In this document: piece after piece, positions 53,348 through 62,137 of the stretch
How the letters are laid out: each line of letters starts with the position of its first letter
Numbering within the stretch: the stretch's first letter is position 1
Source: Pseudomonas beijingensis
GTDB taxonomy: Bacteria; Pseudomonadota; Gammaproteobacteria; Pseudomonadales; Pseudomonadaceae
Assembly (NCBI RefSeq): GCF_030687295.1
Contig: NZ_CP117425.1
Span: forward strand, 558,001-622,000
Reading direction: 5' to 3'
Length of the DNA stretch: 64,000 bases
The notes under the pieces: generated by a model
Database searches by the model: none
What the model was told of the DNA's origin: nothing
Seen by the model: only the letters and a program-made list of their open reading frames with translations
Position numbers and translations under genes: made by a program

Positions 53348-54328
53348 GTGCGCCAGCGTTATCTAGCCTTGCTCAGTGTGTTTGCCAGCCTTCCCGCCAT
53401 GGCGCTCACTTTCCAGACCCGTCTGGAGAGCATTGAGTGGACGGTCGAAGGCGACAAGTTCGAGTGCCGGCTGAGCCAGCCGATCACCGATTTCGGCAGC
53501 GGCGAATTCGTGCGCCGGGCGGGCGAACAGGCCACGTTCCGCCTCAAGAGCCATAACCCGATGCTGGGCGGCGGTTCTGCCACGTTGCTGGCGGCCGCCG
53601 CACCGTGGCAACCGGGGCGCGGCGACATTAACCTGGGGTCGGTCAGGATCGGCAGTGGCGACGTGTTGTTCAACAGCTCCCAGGTTCAGGCCGGGCGCTT
53701 GATCAGTGGGCTGATGGAGGGTCGCAGCCCTGTGGTGCGGCGTAACACCGAGGATGGACGGGTTTCGGAAGTCCGATTGTTGCCGGTGCGCTTCAATAAG
53801 GCCTTTAGTGACTATCAAGGCTGCGTGGCGAAACTGTTACCAAAGAATTTCGAGCAGATTAAGCAAACTCAAATCGGTTTCCCCGGCGAAGGGGTCGAGC
53901 TCGATGCTCAGGCCAAGGCCCAGTTGCAGGTGATGCTCGACTTCATCAAGGCCGACCCGAGCGTCAATCGTGTCGAGCTCGACGGTCACTCTGACAATAG
54001 CGGCAACCGCCTGACCAACCGTGAGCTGTCGCGCCGCCGGGCCCTGGCGGTCCAGGACTTCTTCAAGGCCAATGGTTTTCAGGAGTCACAGATCACACTG
54101 CGGTTCCATGGCGAGCGTTATCCCCTGGTGTCCAATACCAACGCCGCCAACCGGGCCAAGAACCGTCGCGTGGTCGTGCGCCTGGAGCGTGGGGCGCCGG
54201 GTGAAGCTCCGGCACCAGCACCGCAGCCAGCGCCCGCTGCGGCTCCAGCCAAGGTCCCGGCGCCGACTGCCGCGCCGGCCAAGGCACCGATCTCCACGCC
54301 CGCTTCCACCGCTGCGCGGACGTCCTGA
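53348..54328 (+). CDS. motY: Flagellar T-ring protein MotY (OmpA family)
   Basis: A 326-aa periplasmic protein: signal peptide (about 1-19, ending AMA-LTFQ), a MotY-type N-terminal domain (about 20-160) and an OmpA-like peptidoglycan-binding domain (about 175-285; [20 protein letters not shown]). A low-complexity Pro/Ala tail (about 290-326) ends the protein. MotY helps anchor flagellar stators in pseudomonads and vibrios. The GTG at 53348, with GGAG seven bases upstream, fits the signal peptide better than the GTG at 53336. The same gene stands by argG and pyrC in P. aeruginosa. Confidence 0.85.
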   Translation: MRQRYLALLSVFASLPAMALTFQTRLESIEWTVEGDKFECRLSQPITDFGSGEFVRRAGEQATFRLKSHNPMLGGGSATLLAAAAPWQPGRGDINLGSVRIGSGDVLFNSSQVQAGRLISGLMEGRSPVVRRNTEDGRVSEVRLLPVRFNKAFSDYQGCVAKLLPKNFEQIKQTQIGFPGEGVELDAQAKAQLQVMLDFIKADPSVNRVELDGHSDNSGNRLTNRELSRRRALAVQDFFKANGFQESQITLRFHGERYPLVSNTNAANRAKNRRVVVRLERGAPGEAPAPAPQPAPAAAPAKVPAPTAAPAKAPISTPASTAARTS

Positions 54329-54360
54329 GCCGGATTGGTCGTCGCGCGCTCGACATAATC

Positions 54361-54397
54361 TGTCGCTTCGTCGTCATAAGCTGTCGCGCCCCTGTAA
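54361..54397 (+). promoter_or_regulatory. Candidate ArgR operator before argG
   Basis: Two direct TGTCGC repeats stand 21 bases apart: TGTCGC-N8-CA at 54361-54376 (one mismatch) and TGTCGC-N8-AA at 54382-54397 (exact). Two half-sites in tandem, two helical turns apart, are the ArgR pattern of pseudomonads. Confidence 0.6.
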
Positions 54398-54455
54398 ATT
54401 ATCCGCGCTGGACGTTAGACTTCCCGGCTTTCCGTACAACCCGTGGAGTGATGGC

Positions 54456-55673
54456 ATGGCGGACGTAAACAAGGTCGTTCTGGCGTATTCCGGCGGCCTG
54501 GACACTTCGGTGATCCTCAAGTGGCTGCAGGACACTTATAACTGCGAAGTGGTGACCTTCACCGCAGACCTGGGGCAGGGCGAAGAAGTCGAACCTGCAC
54601 GCGCCAAGGCTCAGGCCATGGGCGTCAAAGAGATCTACATCGATGACCTGCGCGAAGAGTTCGTCCGCGACTTCGTGTTCCCGATGTTCCGCGCCAACAC
54701 CGTTTATGAAGGCGAGTACCTGCTGGGTACGTCCATCGCCCGTCCGTTGATCGCCAAGCGCCTGATCGAAATCGCCAACGAAACCGGCGCTGACGCCATT
54801 TCCCACGGCGCCACCGGCAAAGGCAACGACCAGGTGCGTTTCGAGCTGGGCGCCTACGCCCTCAAGCCGGGCGTGAAAGTCATTGCACCGTGGCGTGAAT
54901 GGGACCTGTTGTCCCGTGAAAAACTGATGGACTACGCCGAGAAGCACGCGATCCCGATCGAGCGCCACGGCAAGAAGAAATCCCCGTACTCGATGGATGC
55001 CAACCTGCTGCACATCTCCTATGAAGGCGGCGTGCTGGAAGACACCTGGACCGAGCACGAAGAAGACATGTGGCGTTGGACCGTCTCCCCGGAGAAGGCC
55101 CCAGACACCCCGCAATACCTGGAGCTGACCTATCGCAATGGCGATATCGTTGCGCTGGACGGCGTGGAAATGAGCCCGGCCACCGTGCTGGCGACCCTGA
55201 ACCGCATCGGCGGCGAACACGGCATCGGTCGCCTGGACATCGTCGAGAACCGTTATGTCGGCATGAAGTCCCGCGGCTGCTATGAAACCCCGGGGGGCAC
55301 CATCATGCTGCGCGCCCACCGGGCGATCGAATCGATCACCCTGGACCGCGAAGTGGCCCACCTCAAGGACGAGTTGATGCCCAAGTACGCCAGCCTGATC
55401 TACACCGGCTACTGGTGGAGCCCTGAGCGTCTGATGCTGCAGCAAATGATCGACGCCTCCCAGGCTCATGTGAATGGCGTGGTACGCCTGAAGCTGTACA
55501 AGGGCAACGTGATCGTCACCGGGCGTAAGTCCGACGAGTCGCTGTTCGATGCCAACATCGCGACCTTCGAAGAAGACGGCGGTGCCTACAACCAGGCCGA
55601 CGCGGCCGGCTTCATCAAGCTCAACGCCCTGCGCATGCGCATCGCGGCGAACAAGGGTCGCAAGCTGTTCTGA
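54456..55673 (+). CDS. argG: Argininosuccinate synthase ArgG
   Basis: ArgG (405 aa) joins citrulline and aspartate with ATP to argininosuccinate. The P-loop-like ATP motif [16 protein letters not shown] is near residue 9; the citrulline/aspartate region [14 protein letters not shown] follows. The start at 54456 ([12 protein letters not shown]) is the family N terminus. Upstream is a tandem ArgR-type site; argF elsewhere in the window has one too. Confidence 0.97.
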   Translation: MADVNKVVLAYSGGLDTSVILKWLQDTYNCEVVTFTADLGQGEEVEPARAKAQAMGVKEIYIDDLREEFVRDFVFPMFRANTVYEGEYLLGTSIARPLIAKRLIEIANETGADAISHGATGKGNDQVRFELGAYALKPGVKVIAPWREWDLLSREKLMDYAEKHAIPIERHGKKKSPYSMDANLLHISYEGGVLEDTWTEHEEDMWRWTVSPEKAPDTPQYLELTYRNGDIVALDGVEMSPATVLATLNRIGGEHGIGRLDIVENRYVGMKSRGCYETPGGTIMLRAHRAIESITLDREVAHLKDELMPKYASLIYTGYWWSPERLMLQQMIDASQAHVNGVVRLKLYKGNVIVTGRKSDESLFDANIATFEEDGGAYNQADAAGFIKLNALRMRIAANKGRKLF

Positions 55674-55684
55674 TCCTGGCTATC

Positions 55685-55720
55685 AAAAAAACGGCCTGCC
55701 TTGAGCAGGCCGTTTTTTTT
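55685..55720 (+). terminator. Rho-independent terminator after argG
   Basis: A 15-bp stem AAAAAAACGGCCTGC/GCAGGCCGTTTTTTT with a 5-base loop. Confidence 0.9.
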
Positions 55721-55761
55721 ACCCCCCTTTTTACGCGTGCCGCAGCGTTGTACCTGATGGC

Positions 55762-56244
55762 TCATTCATCCTGCCCGTGGGCTGCAAGGTCTGCCTGGTT
55801 GTAGATGACGTACACGACGGTGCCGACGTGCTTCAAATGCTCCGATCGACAAGTCCCGATCAAGCGCTGGGATTGGCTGCATAAGATACAAAGGGCGTCC
55901 GGCGATTCACGCCTGTGTCGATGAAGGCATATCAGCAGCCGTGGGTCCTTGCCTGTCCGGCGCAGCATTCGTTTACGCCGACCGGTCGCGTCATCCATGG
56001 TCTTTATGAAGTGCTTGCTCTTGCGAAAATCAGAAGGTGAATACAAGGAACGATAATTGAAGTTGAGCGTGATGAAAAAAAGCAGCAATAGATAAAACGG
56101 AAAGCTGATCAGGAACCAAAGGTAATACTCACGATCCTGGTCATCCAGGAAAGGCAGGGAAATCGCCGCGGAAGTTTCGGATAAAGTTGCGAATATGGCG
56201 ATAAGGGTCATGGGGTTGGTGATGGTTTTCAAAGGTTTGTTCAT
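55762..56244 (-). CDS. Small membrane protein of unknown function
   Basis: A 160-aa protein with two predicted membrane helices near the N terminus (about 10-28, MTLIAIFATLSETSAAISL, and about 42-62, YLWFLISFPFYLLLLFFITL) and a basic cytoplasmic half rich in Arg, His and Cys (LLICLHRHRRESPDALCILC). No known domain is recognised. It is divergent from an orphan response regulator across a 467-base AT-rich region, so it may be that regulator's target or partner. The ribosome site is weak. Confidence 0.65.
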   Translation of the reverse strand: MNKPLKTITNPMTLIAIFATLSETSAAISLPFLDDQDREYYLWFLISFPFYLLLLFFITLNFNYRSLYSPSDFRKSKHFIKTMDDATGRRKRMLRRTGKDPRLLICLHRHRRESPDALCILCSQSQRLIGTCRSEHLKHVGTVVYVIYNQADLAAHGQDE

Positions 56245-56711
56245 GGTTAATGCTCATGGAATATTCATGCTCGGTGAGTAGGTTGAAAAAGAGTGTCGGT
56301 GGTTAATAAGGGCTCGATGCAGCTGTCAGGAGCGCTAATATTTAATATCAGCTATCCGGGTGTCTTTTATATATGAATTCCTATTGCTGAAGTGAAGTAC
56401 GGCTGTTTTAACAGTAAATAATTCGGTTACTCTTTATGAGTAAAGAGCATTTCGATGGCCGGTCCGCAGACAGGTAGCGCGGTGAAAGGGTGCATTATTC
56501 ATAGAGGTAGCGGATTGTTAAAGGTGGTCAGTCCATCTCTGTGAAAAATTCAGGACACATTTTTCCCCGCGGAATTTGTAGGAATTTTCTGTATAGCTTG
56601 TAGGTTCTGTCTCTCGGTGCGAGCGGTCAGGGGGGAGCGGCATGCCAAGGTAGAAATGACTAGGCTATTGTGCGTGCTCTAAAAATTCGAACAGCGAAGT
56701 TGGATTTGCCC
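56245..56711. other. AT-rich divergent control region
   Basis: No gene is supported. The stretch 56290-56450 is clearly richer in A and T than the rest of the window and holds inverted repeats: CTGTTTTAACAG (56403-56414) and CTCTTTA-TGAG-TAAAGAG (56430-56447). It must contain the promoters of the membrane-protein gene and the response-regulator gene. Confidence 0.5.
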
Positions 56712-57338
56712 ATGAATAAAGTGCTGATCGTGGATGATCATCCCGTCATTCGTCTTGCTGTACGTTTGCTGATGGAGCGTCATGGTTATGAGGTCGTTGC
56801 CGAAACCGACAACGGCGTCGATGCGTTACAACTTGCTCGTGAACTTATGCCCGATATCGTCATTCTCGATATCGGTATTCCGAAACTGGACGGGTTGGAG
56901 GTCATTGCCCGTTTGACGGCCATCCCTTCGTCAATGAAGGTGTTGGTGCTGACTTCTCAGGCGCCCGGACATTTTTCGATGCGCTGCATGCAGACAGGGG
57001 CGGCCGGGTATGTCTGCAAGCAACAGGACCTTACCGAGTTATTGAGTGCTATCAAGGCTGTTCTGTCCGGTTACAGTTACTTTCCGAACCAGGCACTGCA
57101 TACGGTGCGATCAAGTCTGGGTAACGCCAGTGAGTCCGATATGGTCGATCGGTTATCGGGGCGGGAGATGATGGTCTTGCAGCAACTGGCGCGCGGCAAG
57201 ACCAACAAGGAAATCGCCGATGGAATGTTCTTGAGCAACAAGACCGTCAGTACTTACAAGACTCGTCTGTTATTGAAGCTCAATGCCCGTTCGCTGGTCG
57301 ACCTGATCGAGCTGGCGCAGCGCAATGGGTTGGTGTGA
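56712..57338 (+). CDS. Orphan LuxR-type response regulator
   Basis: A 208-aa NarL/FixJ-type response regulator. Receiver (about 1-120): acidic pair Asp8-Asp9, phospho-acceptor Asp53 (VILDIGIPKLDG), Thr81 and Lys103 (AAGYVCKQQDL). C-terminal LuxR helix-turn-helix (about 145-205): LSGREMMVLQQLARGKTNKE and FLSNKTVSTYKTRLLLKL. EvgA/RocA-like in overall form. No histidine kinase lies beside it. The start at 56712 (MNKVLIVDDHPV) is the family N terminus; a longer in-frame start at 56670 has no ribosome site. Confidence 0.9.
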   Translation: MNKVLIVDDHPVIRLAVRLLMERHGYEVVAETDNGVDALQLARELMPDIVILDIGIPKLDGLEVIARLTAIPSSMKVLVLTSQAPGHFSMRCMQTGAAGYVCKQQDLTELLSAIKAVLSGYSYFPNQALHTVRSSLGNASESDMVDRLSGREMMVLQQLARGKTNKEIADGMFLSNKTVSTYKTRLLLKLNARSLVDLIELAQRNGLV

Positions 57339-57362
57339 GGCTTCTGTCACGCGTACTCAGTA

Positions 57363-57387
57363 AAAAGCCTCCATCAGGGAGGCTTTT
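57363..57387. terminator. Bidirectional terminator after the response regulator
   Basis: A 10-bp stem AAAAGCCTCC/GGAGGCTTTT with a 5-base loop between two convergent genes. Confidence 0.8.
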
Positions 57388-57392
57388 ACGTG

Positions 57393-57575
57393 TCAGAGGT
57401 CAAAGTCGTAATCGGCCAGTTGCTTCTGTAAACGACGCTCTTCCAGCAGGTTATCGATGGTGCGGCGCTTGCTCAGGTTGGTTTTCGCCACTTCCACGAC
57501 CACAGGTTCGACGTCGTCGGCCTCAGCGGCGATGAATTCGTCTTCTACATCCAGTTGTTCTTTGCCAGCACTCAT
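57393..57575 (-). CDS. Small PA3496-type protein
   Basis: A 60-aa acidic N-terminal, basic C-terminal protein (AKTNLSKRRTIDNLLEERRL) that matches the small protein family encoded beside nth in pseudomonads (PA3496 type, called a putative envelope-integrity protein in public annotation). No signal peptide or membrane helix is visible. Function unknown. Confidence 0.75.
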   Translation of the reverse strand: MSAGKEQLDVEDEFIAAEADDVEPVVVEVAKTNLSKRRTIDNLLEERRLQKQLADYDFDL

Positions 57576-57682
57576 GGGTTCGACTCCAGGCTAAGACTGC
57601 CATTGGCGCTCCTTATATCGATAAACCACGGGCGGGTAAAAAAGATTTTTTCAATCGATGGATCGATAAAAGCAATAGCGCC

Positions 57683-58321
57683 TCAATCGTCAGAGGTCTT
57701 GTGCTTGTATTCGCATAAATCTTCGATTCGGCAGCTGCCGCAGCGGGGCTTGCGCGCCAGGCAGACGTAGCGTCCATGGAGGATGAGCCAGTGATGGGAG
57801 TCCAGCAGGTATTCCTTGGGGACAAATTTCATCAGCTTCTTCTCCACTTCCACCACGTTTTTGCCGGGGGCCAACCCGGTACGGTTGCTGACGCGGAAAA
57901 TGTGGGTGTCGACCGCCATGGTCAACTGCCGGAATGCGGTGTTGAGCACGACGTTGGCGGTTTTGCGGCCAACACCCGGAAGGGCCTCCAGCGCTTCACG
58001 GGTCTGCGGGATTTCACTGCCGTGGCGCTCGATCAGCAGGCGGCAGGTTTCGATCACGTTCTTGGCCTTGCTGTTGAACAGGCCGATGGTCTTGATGTAC
58101 TCGGACAACCCTTCAACGCCCAGGGCGTAGATTGCTTCCGGGGTGTTGGCAACCGGGAACAATTTAGCCGTGGCCTTGTTGACGCCGACGTCGGTGGACT
58201 GGGCCGACAGGATGACCGCGATCAGCAACTCGAACGGCGAGGAATAGGCCAGTTCGGTTTTCGGTTCCGGGTTGTCCTCGTGAAAGCGACGGAATATTTC
58301 CAGGCGTTTTGCGGCGTTCAT
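57683..58321 (-). CDS. nth: Endonuclease III (Nth)
   Basis: Nth (212 aa) is a base-excision glycosylase/AP lyase for oxidised pyrimidines. The helix-hairpin-helix with the catalytic Lys is LPGVGRKTANVVLN (about 113-126), the catalytic Asp lies in MAVDTHIFRVSNR (about 138), and the [4Fe-4S] ligands are CLARKPRCGSCRIEDLC (CX6CX2CX5C). The start overlaps the rsxE stop by four bases; nth ends the rsx operon as in many gamma-proteobacteria. Confidence 0.96.
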   Translation of the reverse strand: MNAAKRLEIFRRFHEDNPEPKTELAYSSPFELLIAVILSAQSTDVGVNKATAKLFPVANTPEAIYALGVEGLSEYIKTIGLFNSKAKNVIETCRLLIERHGSEIPQTREALEALPGVGRKTANVVLNTAFRQLTMAVDTHIFRVSNRTGLAPGKNVVEVEKKLMKFVPKEYLLDSHHWLILHGRYVCLARKPRCGSCRIEDLCEYKHKTSDD

Positions 58322-58851
58322 GGGCGCGGCGTTTCCTCGGTGGTTGAAGGGGATTTGGCTGCCGTCCAGGCCTGTCGGGCCGCCAACAGCAGCCCGAGCA
58401 GAATGAACCCACCCGGGGCGAGCGAGGCCAGGGGGAGACCGCTGCCGATCAGCTCGCGCAGGGTGCCCAGGCTGATCATCAAGAGACCGAACACCCCAGC
58501 CAGCCTGAGGCGTCCAGGCCAGCGCGCTTCAACGAAGAAACCCGCATGCTCCAGCGCCACGCAGCTCAGGGCGATCCAGCCCAGGTACAGGCTCAGCGAT
58601 CGATACGGTTCCAGCGTCCAGGCCTGGATGATCAAGCCTGTGCAAGTGGTCAGGGTGGCGGCCAGCACAATGGCGGCGAGCAGCCGTTGCCCGGCTGTCA
58701 GGCGCTGCCGGACAAGCCCCATCGCCAAGCCTTGGCAGAAGAGAATCAAGGCCCAGGCCAGCCATAGCACCAGTGCACCCATCAGCGAATCGCTGGCGCC
58801 AACCAGCGGGACGAGCAGCAGGCCATGTGTCAGGCCCCATGGTTTATTCAT
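58318..58851 (-). CDS. rsxE: Rnf-Nqr domain protein, RsxE-like (short)
   Basis: A 177-aa inner-membrane protein with about five or six helices (SLMGALVLWLAWALILFCQGL; LLAAIVLAATLTTCTGLIIQA). Position and the TCTGL-type helix with a Cys fit RsxE, which binds a [2Fe-2S] centre with RsxA. It is about 50 residues shorter than standard RnfE and the N-terminal motif differs, so the assignment rests partly on gene order. It overlaps rsxG by eight bases. Confidence 0.78.
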   Translation of the reverse strand: MNKPWGLTHGLLLVPLVGASDSLMGALVLWLAWALILFCQGLAMGLVRQRLTAGQRLLAAIVLAATLTTCTGLIIQAWTLEPYRSLSLYLGWIALSCVALEHAGFFVEARWPGRLRLAGVFGLLMISLGTLRELIGSGLPLASLAPGGFILLGLLLAARQAWTAAKSPSTTEETPRP

Positions 58852-59455
58852 TGGCAGGCACTCCCATCAACTGAGCCTTGTGCTCGTCGAAGTAACGCAA
58901 CGCGTCGTGAACCGCCTGGAGCACCGCCCGGGACGTTACCGTTGCGCCGGCCAGTTGATCGAACTGACCCTGGTCCTTTTTCAAAGCCCAGCCGCTGTCG
59001 TCAGGCGCCTGGCGTGATTTGCCGGTGAAGGTCTGCAACCAGGCGTTCGGCCAGCCGGCAATCGCCGCGCCCAACCCGGATGTCTCGGCTTGGCGCAGCG
59101 TCTTGACGCCCAGCAGCCGGCCCTGTGGGTCGATGGCGACCAGCAATTCGATGCTGCCTTCATAGCCCAGCGCCTGGCTACGCAGCAGCACGGCGCTGGG
59201 CTGGCCGTTGCGGGTCGCCAGGTAACCGTCCAGCAGCGTGCTATGGGCCAAGGGTACCGAGGCGGTGAAAACCGGGTTCGCCAACGGCTGATTGTCATAG
59301 CGGTCAGTGGGCAGTACCTCAAGCAAGGTCCTGTTCGCCAACGCTTGCCGCTGGGCCTCGATACGCTCGGCGGTGCCGAGGTGTGTGAGGTAAGTGGCAC
59401 CGCTACCGAGGCCGATCAACAGGATCAGGGTTGCCACGCCGCCGGGATTCTTCAT
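58844..59455 (-). CDS. rsxG: Rsx complex FMN-binding subunit RsxG
   Basis: RsxG (203 aa) has one membrane anchor (about 7-27, GVATLILLIGLGSGATYLTH) and an FMN-binding domain. Covalent flavin is expected on the Thr of the (S/T)GAT motif, here DQLAGATVTSRAVL near residue 172. The start at 59455 overlaps the rsxD stop by four bases; a long in-frame upstream extension is antisense noise within rsxD. Confidence 0.88.
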   Translation of the reverse strand: MKNPGGVATLILLIGLGSGATYLTHLGTAERIEAQRQALANRTLLEVLPTDRYDNQPLANPVFTASVPLAHSTLLDGYLATRNGQPSAVLLRSQALGYEGSIELLVAIDPQGRLLGVKTLRQAETSGLGAAIAGWPNAWLQTFTGKSRQAPDDSGWALKKDQGQFDQLAGATVTSRAVLQAVHDALRYFDEHKAQLMGVPANE

Positions 59456-60432
59456 GTCAGTGGTCGCCGTTGTCGCGCCTCGGCAAACCGGTCCAGTGCC
59501 GGCACGCCGAGGTTCATCAGCAGCACCGCGAACGCCACGCCATCCGGGTAGCCGCCCCAGGTGCGGATCAGGTAGACCAGCAGCCCCATGCTCGCGCCAA
59601 ACAGCAAGCGGGCGAGCGGGGCCTTGGCACCTGAGACCGGTTCGGTGGCGATAAAAAACGCGCCGAGCATGGTCGCGCCGCTGAACAGATGAAACAGCGG
59701 TGAGCCGTGGGAGTCGGAGCCCGAGCCGTTCCAGCACAACAGGCTGACGATGAACAGGCTCGCCAGCAGGCCCACCGGCGCATGCCAACTGAACACCCGT
59801 TGCTGCAACAGAAACAGGCCGCCTGCCAGGAAAGCCAGATTGACCCATTCGGCACCGCGGCCACCGAAACGCCCGAACGCCGGATTGCTGGCGAACAGTT
59901 CATCGATGGTCAGGCTCGTGTTGGTCCGCAGGCTGTCCAGAGCGGTGGCTCCGGCCCAGGCATCGGGCGCCGGATGGGTGCCGAACACCTGTTGCAGACC
60001 TTCAAGCAGGCCCATGCCGTGGGGCGCCGGACTCATATGGGCGGGAAACGCCACCAGCACCAGGGCGTACCCGAGCATCGCCGGGTTGAACGGGTTGCTG
60101 CCGACGCCGCCCCACAGGTGTTTGCCGAACAGCAAGGCGCAGGCGGCCGCCGTGACGGTCAGCCACCAGGGACAATACGCCGGCAAGGCCAGGGCCAGCA
60201 GCGTGGCACTGACCAGCGCGCTGCCATCGTTGAGCTCGGGTTTGAGCGGCCGGCGGCGCAAACGCAGAATCCACGCTTCGACCGCCAGCGCGGTAAAGCC
60301 GGACAACAGCAGGTTGAGCGCCACGCCCCAGCCCTGGAACCACAGCAACGCCAGCACGCCGGGCAGTGTCGCCAGCAACACCCGCATCATCGCGGGCCGC
60401 AGCCGTTCGTCCACCGGCTCAGGAAGCGGCAT
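59452..60432 (-). CDS. rsxD: Rsx complex membrane subunit RsxD
   Basis: RsxD (326 aa from 60432) is a polytopic NqrB/RnfD-type subunit with about nine helices and covalent FMN. The flavin motif is [19 protein letters not shown] near residue 235; [20 protein letters not shown] is the other family landmark. The ATG at 60432 has AGGTGG upstream and overlaps rsxB by 14 bases; the ATG at 60456 is too close to its purine stretch. It follows rsxB directly: the rsxC gene expected here is missing. Confidence 0.9.
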   Translation of the reverse strand: MPLPEPVDERLRPAMMRVLLATLPGVLALLWFQGWGVALNLLLSGFTALAVEAWILRLRRRPLKPELNDGSALVSATLLALALPAYCPWWLTVTAAACALLFGKHLWGGVGSNPFNPAMLGYALVLVAFPAHMSPAPHGMGLLEGLQQVFGTHPAPDAWAGATALDSLRTNTSLTIDELFASNPAFGRFGGRGAEWVNLAFLAGGLFLLQQRVFSWHAPVGLLASLFIVSLLCWNGSGSDSHGSPLFHLFSGATMLGAFFIATEPVSGAKAPLARLLFGASMGLLVYLIRTWGGYPDGVAFAVLLMNLGVPALDRFAEARQRRPLT

Positions 60433-61438
60433 GGACGTCCACCTGGCGTTCGGCATCCTTCACTGCTTGCTCCAACGCCTGCAGCTGTTCGTCCGAGGCC
60501 GCTGCCGTGCGGGCTTTGCTGAGTTCGGCGCGGCGCATCGCCAGTTGGATCTTGGCCCGCTTCAGTTCGGCGCTTTGTGCCGGCGGCGGTGCTGGTGCTG
60601 GAGTGGTCGCTGGCGCGGCGTTCTCCAGTTGGCTCAGGGCCTGCTCGGCTGCTTCGAACTGGCGTTGCAGCACAATCAGTTGCGACTGCTGTTCGAAGGT
60701 CGGCGGATGGCCGAACGCTTTCAAGGATTTGTTCAACTGCGCCCGGCTCATGGCCAAGTCAACCTTGGCTTTTTTCAAGGCAGCATCGGCGGTGGCGGCT
60801 TTTTGCGTGCGCACGCGTTCCAGTGCGGCTTGTACGGGGTCGAGCGGCTGCTCCTGTTCCTTGGCCTGTGCTGCGCGTTGGGTTCGAGCCAGGCGTTCGG
60901 CCTGGCGTTGTTCTTCTTCGCGGCGCAGGCGCGCATTGCGCTGTTCGAAGCGACGCCGGGCGTGATTGCGCTTGGCGGTTCGCGCCTGTTGCTCGGCGGC
61001 GCTGAAGGCCAAGCCGCCGACAATCGGCAACACGCTTGCCGTCGGCAGCGGCCGCATCTCGATGCAGTCGACCGGGCAGGGCGCTACGCACAGGTCGCAA
61101 CCGGTGCATTCATCGATAAGGACGGTGTGCATCAGCTTGGCCGCACCGACAATCGCGTCCACCGGACAGGCCTGGATGCACTTGGTGCACCCGATGCATT
61201 CGGCTTCGCGGATAAAGGCGATTTGCGCCGGGGCCGCACCGCGGCTGGTGTCCAGTTCCAGCACCGGTATGTTCATCAGCTCGGCCAGGGCCGCGATGGT
61301 TTCGCGTCCACCGGGCGGGCATTTGTTGATCGGCTCGCCCTGGGCGATGCCTTCGGCGTAGGGCTTGCACCCGGGGTGGCCGCATTTGCCGCATTGGGTC
61401 TGCGGCAGCAGGGCGTCGATACGTTGAATCAGGCTCAT
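60419..61438 (-). CDS. rsxB: Rsx complex iron-sulfur subunit RsxB with long C-terminal tail
   Basis: A 339-aa RsxB. The Fe-S domain (Cys16, 19, 24, 40: CGKCGHPGC and KCPPGG) and two [4Fe-4S] ferredoxin motifs ([12 protein letters not shown], residues 81-92; [12 protein letters not shown], 111-122) are intact. Two things are odd. It starts [16 protein letters not shown], without the N-terminal membrane helix that anchors usual RnfB. And after residue 145 it carries a charged Ala/Arg/Gln/Glu tail of about 195 residues with two similar segments, at about 219-241 and 290-312 ([15 protein letters not shown] and [15 protein letters not shown]), of the style seen at the C terminus of RsxC. Confidence 0.88.
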   Translation of the reverse strand: MSLIQRIDALLPQTQCGKCGHPGCKPYAEGIAQGEPINKCPPGGRETIAALAELMNIPVLELDTSRGAAPAQIAFIREAECIGCTKCIQACPVDAIVGAAKLMHTVLIDECTGCDLCVAPCPVDCIEMRPLPTASVLPIVGGLAFSAAEQQARTAKRNHARRRFEQRNARLRREEEQRQAERLARTQRAAQAKEQEQPLDPVQAALERVRTQKAATADAALKKAKVDLAMSRAQLNKSLKAFGHPPTFEQQSQLIVLQRQFEAAEQALSQLENAAPATTPAPAPPPAQSAELKRAKIQLAMRRAELSKARTAAASDEQLQALEQAVKDAERQVDVHAAS

Positions 61439-62007
61439 GTTTTGACCAGCCCGCGCAATCCGAGAAAGGCCACCGCCATCAGTCCGGCGCTGATCAACTG
61501 AATCGGCAGGCCCCGAAAGGGCAAGGCAATAGCGTTATTGAAGGTGCGCTGGCGCAGATCCTCGAACAGGCTCAGCACCAGCCAGAAGCCCAGCCCGGCA
61601 CCCAGCCCCAGCGCCACGGCGTGGCCCAGGCCTCGGTCTTCCTGACCGTTGAGCAACGTGACGCCCAGGATGCCGGCATTGCCGAGCAGCAGCGGCCACA
61701 ACCCATCGAACGGCATTGCTGGCAGCCAGCGTGTCAGCAGGCGCAGCAAGGGCTCGATCAGCAAGATGTTCAAGGACAGCCAGACCAACAGGCGCAGGGA
61801 TGTCAGGTTTGTCGGCACGAGTAGCCCATGATCGACCAGATAGCCCAGGGTGCCGACGATCAACATCAGGCACGTCGTTGCCACGCCCAGGGCGTGCACC
61901 TGTTTTCTGCCGTTGGCCGCCAGCAGCGGATCGACGCCCAGCGGCCAATGCAACACCAGGTTGTTGATCAGGGCAGCGCTGAACAGCGTGAGGACGATTT
62001 CGGTCAT
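61435..62007 (-). CDS. rsxA: Rsx complex membrane subunit RsxA
   Basis: RsxA (190 aa) is a six-helix inner-membrane protein of the RnfA/NqrE family ([20 protein letters not shown] at the start; [14 protein letters not shown] in the middle). It forms the membrane core with RsxE. First gene of the operon; its stop overlaps rsxB by four bases. The cysteines that usually flank the membrane [2Fe-2S] site are not obvious in the first helix (residue sequence [10 protein letters not shown]), so cofactor binding may differ. Confidence 0.85.
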   Translation of the reverse strand: MTEIVLTLFSAALINNLVLHWPLGVDPLLAANGRKQVHALGVATTCLMLIVGTLGYLVDHGLLVPTNLTSLRLLVWLSLNILLIEPLLRLLTRWLPAMPFDGLWPLLLGNAGILGVTLLNGQEDRGLGHAVALGLGAGLGFWLVLSLFEDLRQRTFNNAIALPFRGLPIQLISAGLMAVAFLGLRGLVKT

Positions 62008-62081
62008 GGGTGCGTGGGCGACAAAGGGCCTGTTACAAGATTAGGCATTATCCGGCACGCCGGGCGCGTGGGCCAGATATG

Positions 62082-62117
62082 AAAATCCCACAGTCACCTG
62101 CAAGGCGACTGTGGGAT
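62082..62117 (-). terminator. Probable terminator after metG
   Basis: An 11-bp stem ATCCCACAGTC/GACTGTGGGAT with an 11-base loop and a short U-run (TTTTC) on the minus strand, 20 bases after the metG stop. Confidence 0.6.
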
Positions 62118-62137
62118 CGGTGCAGCACGCGGTCGCG

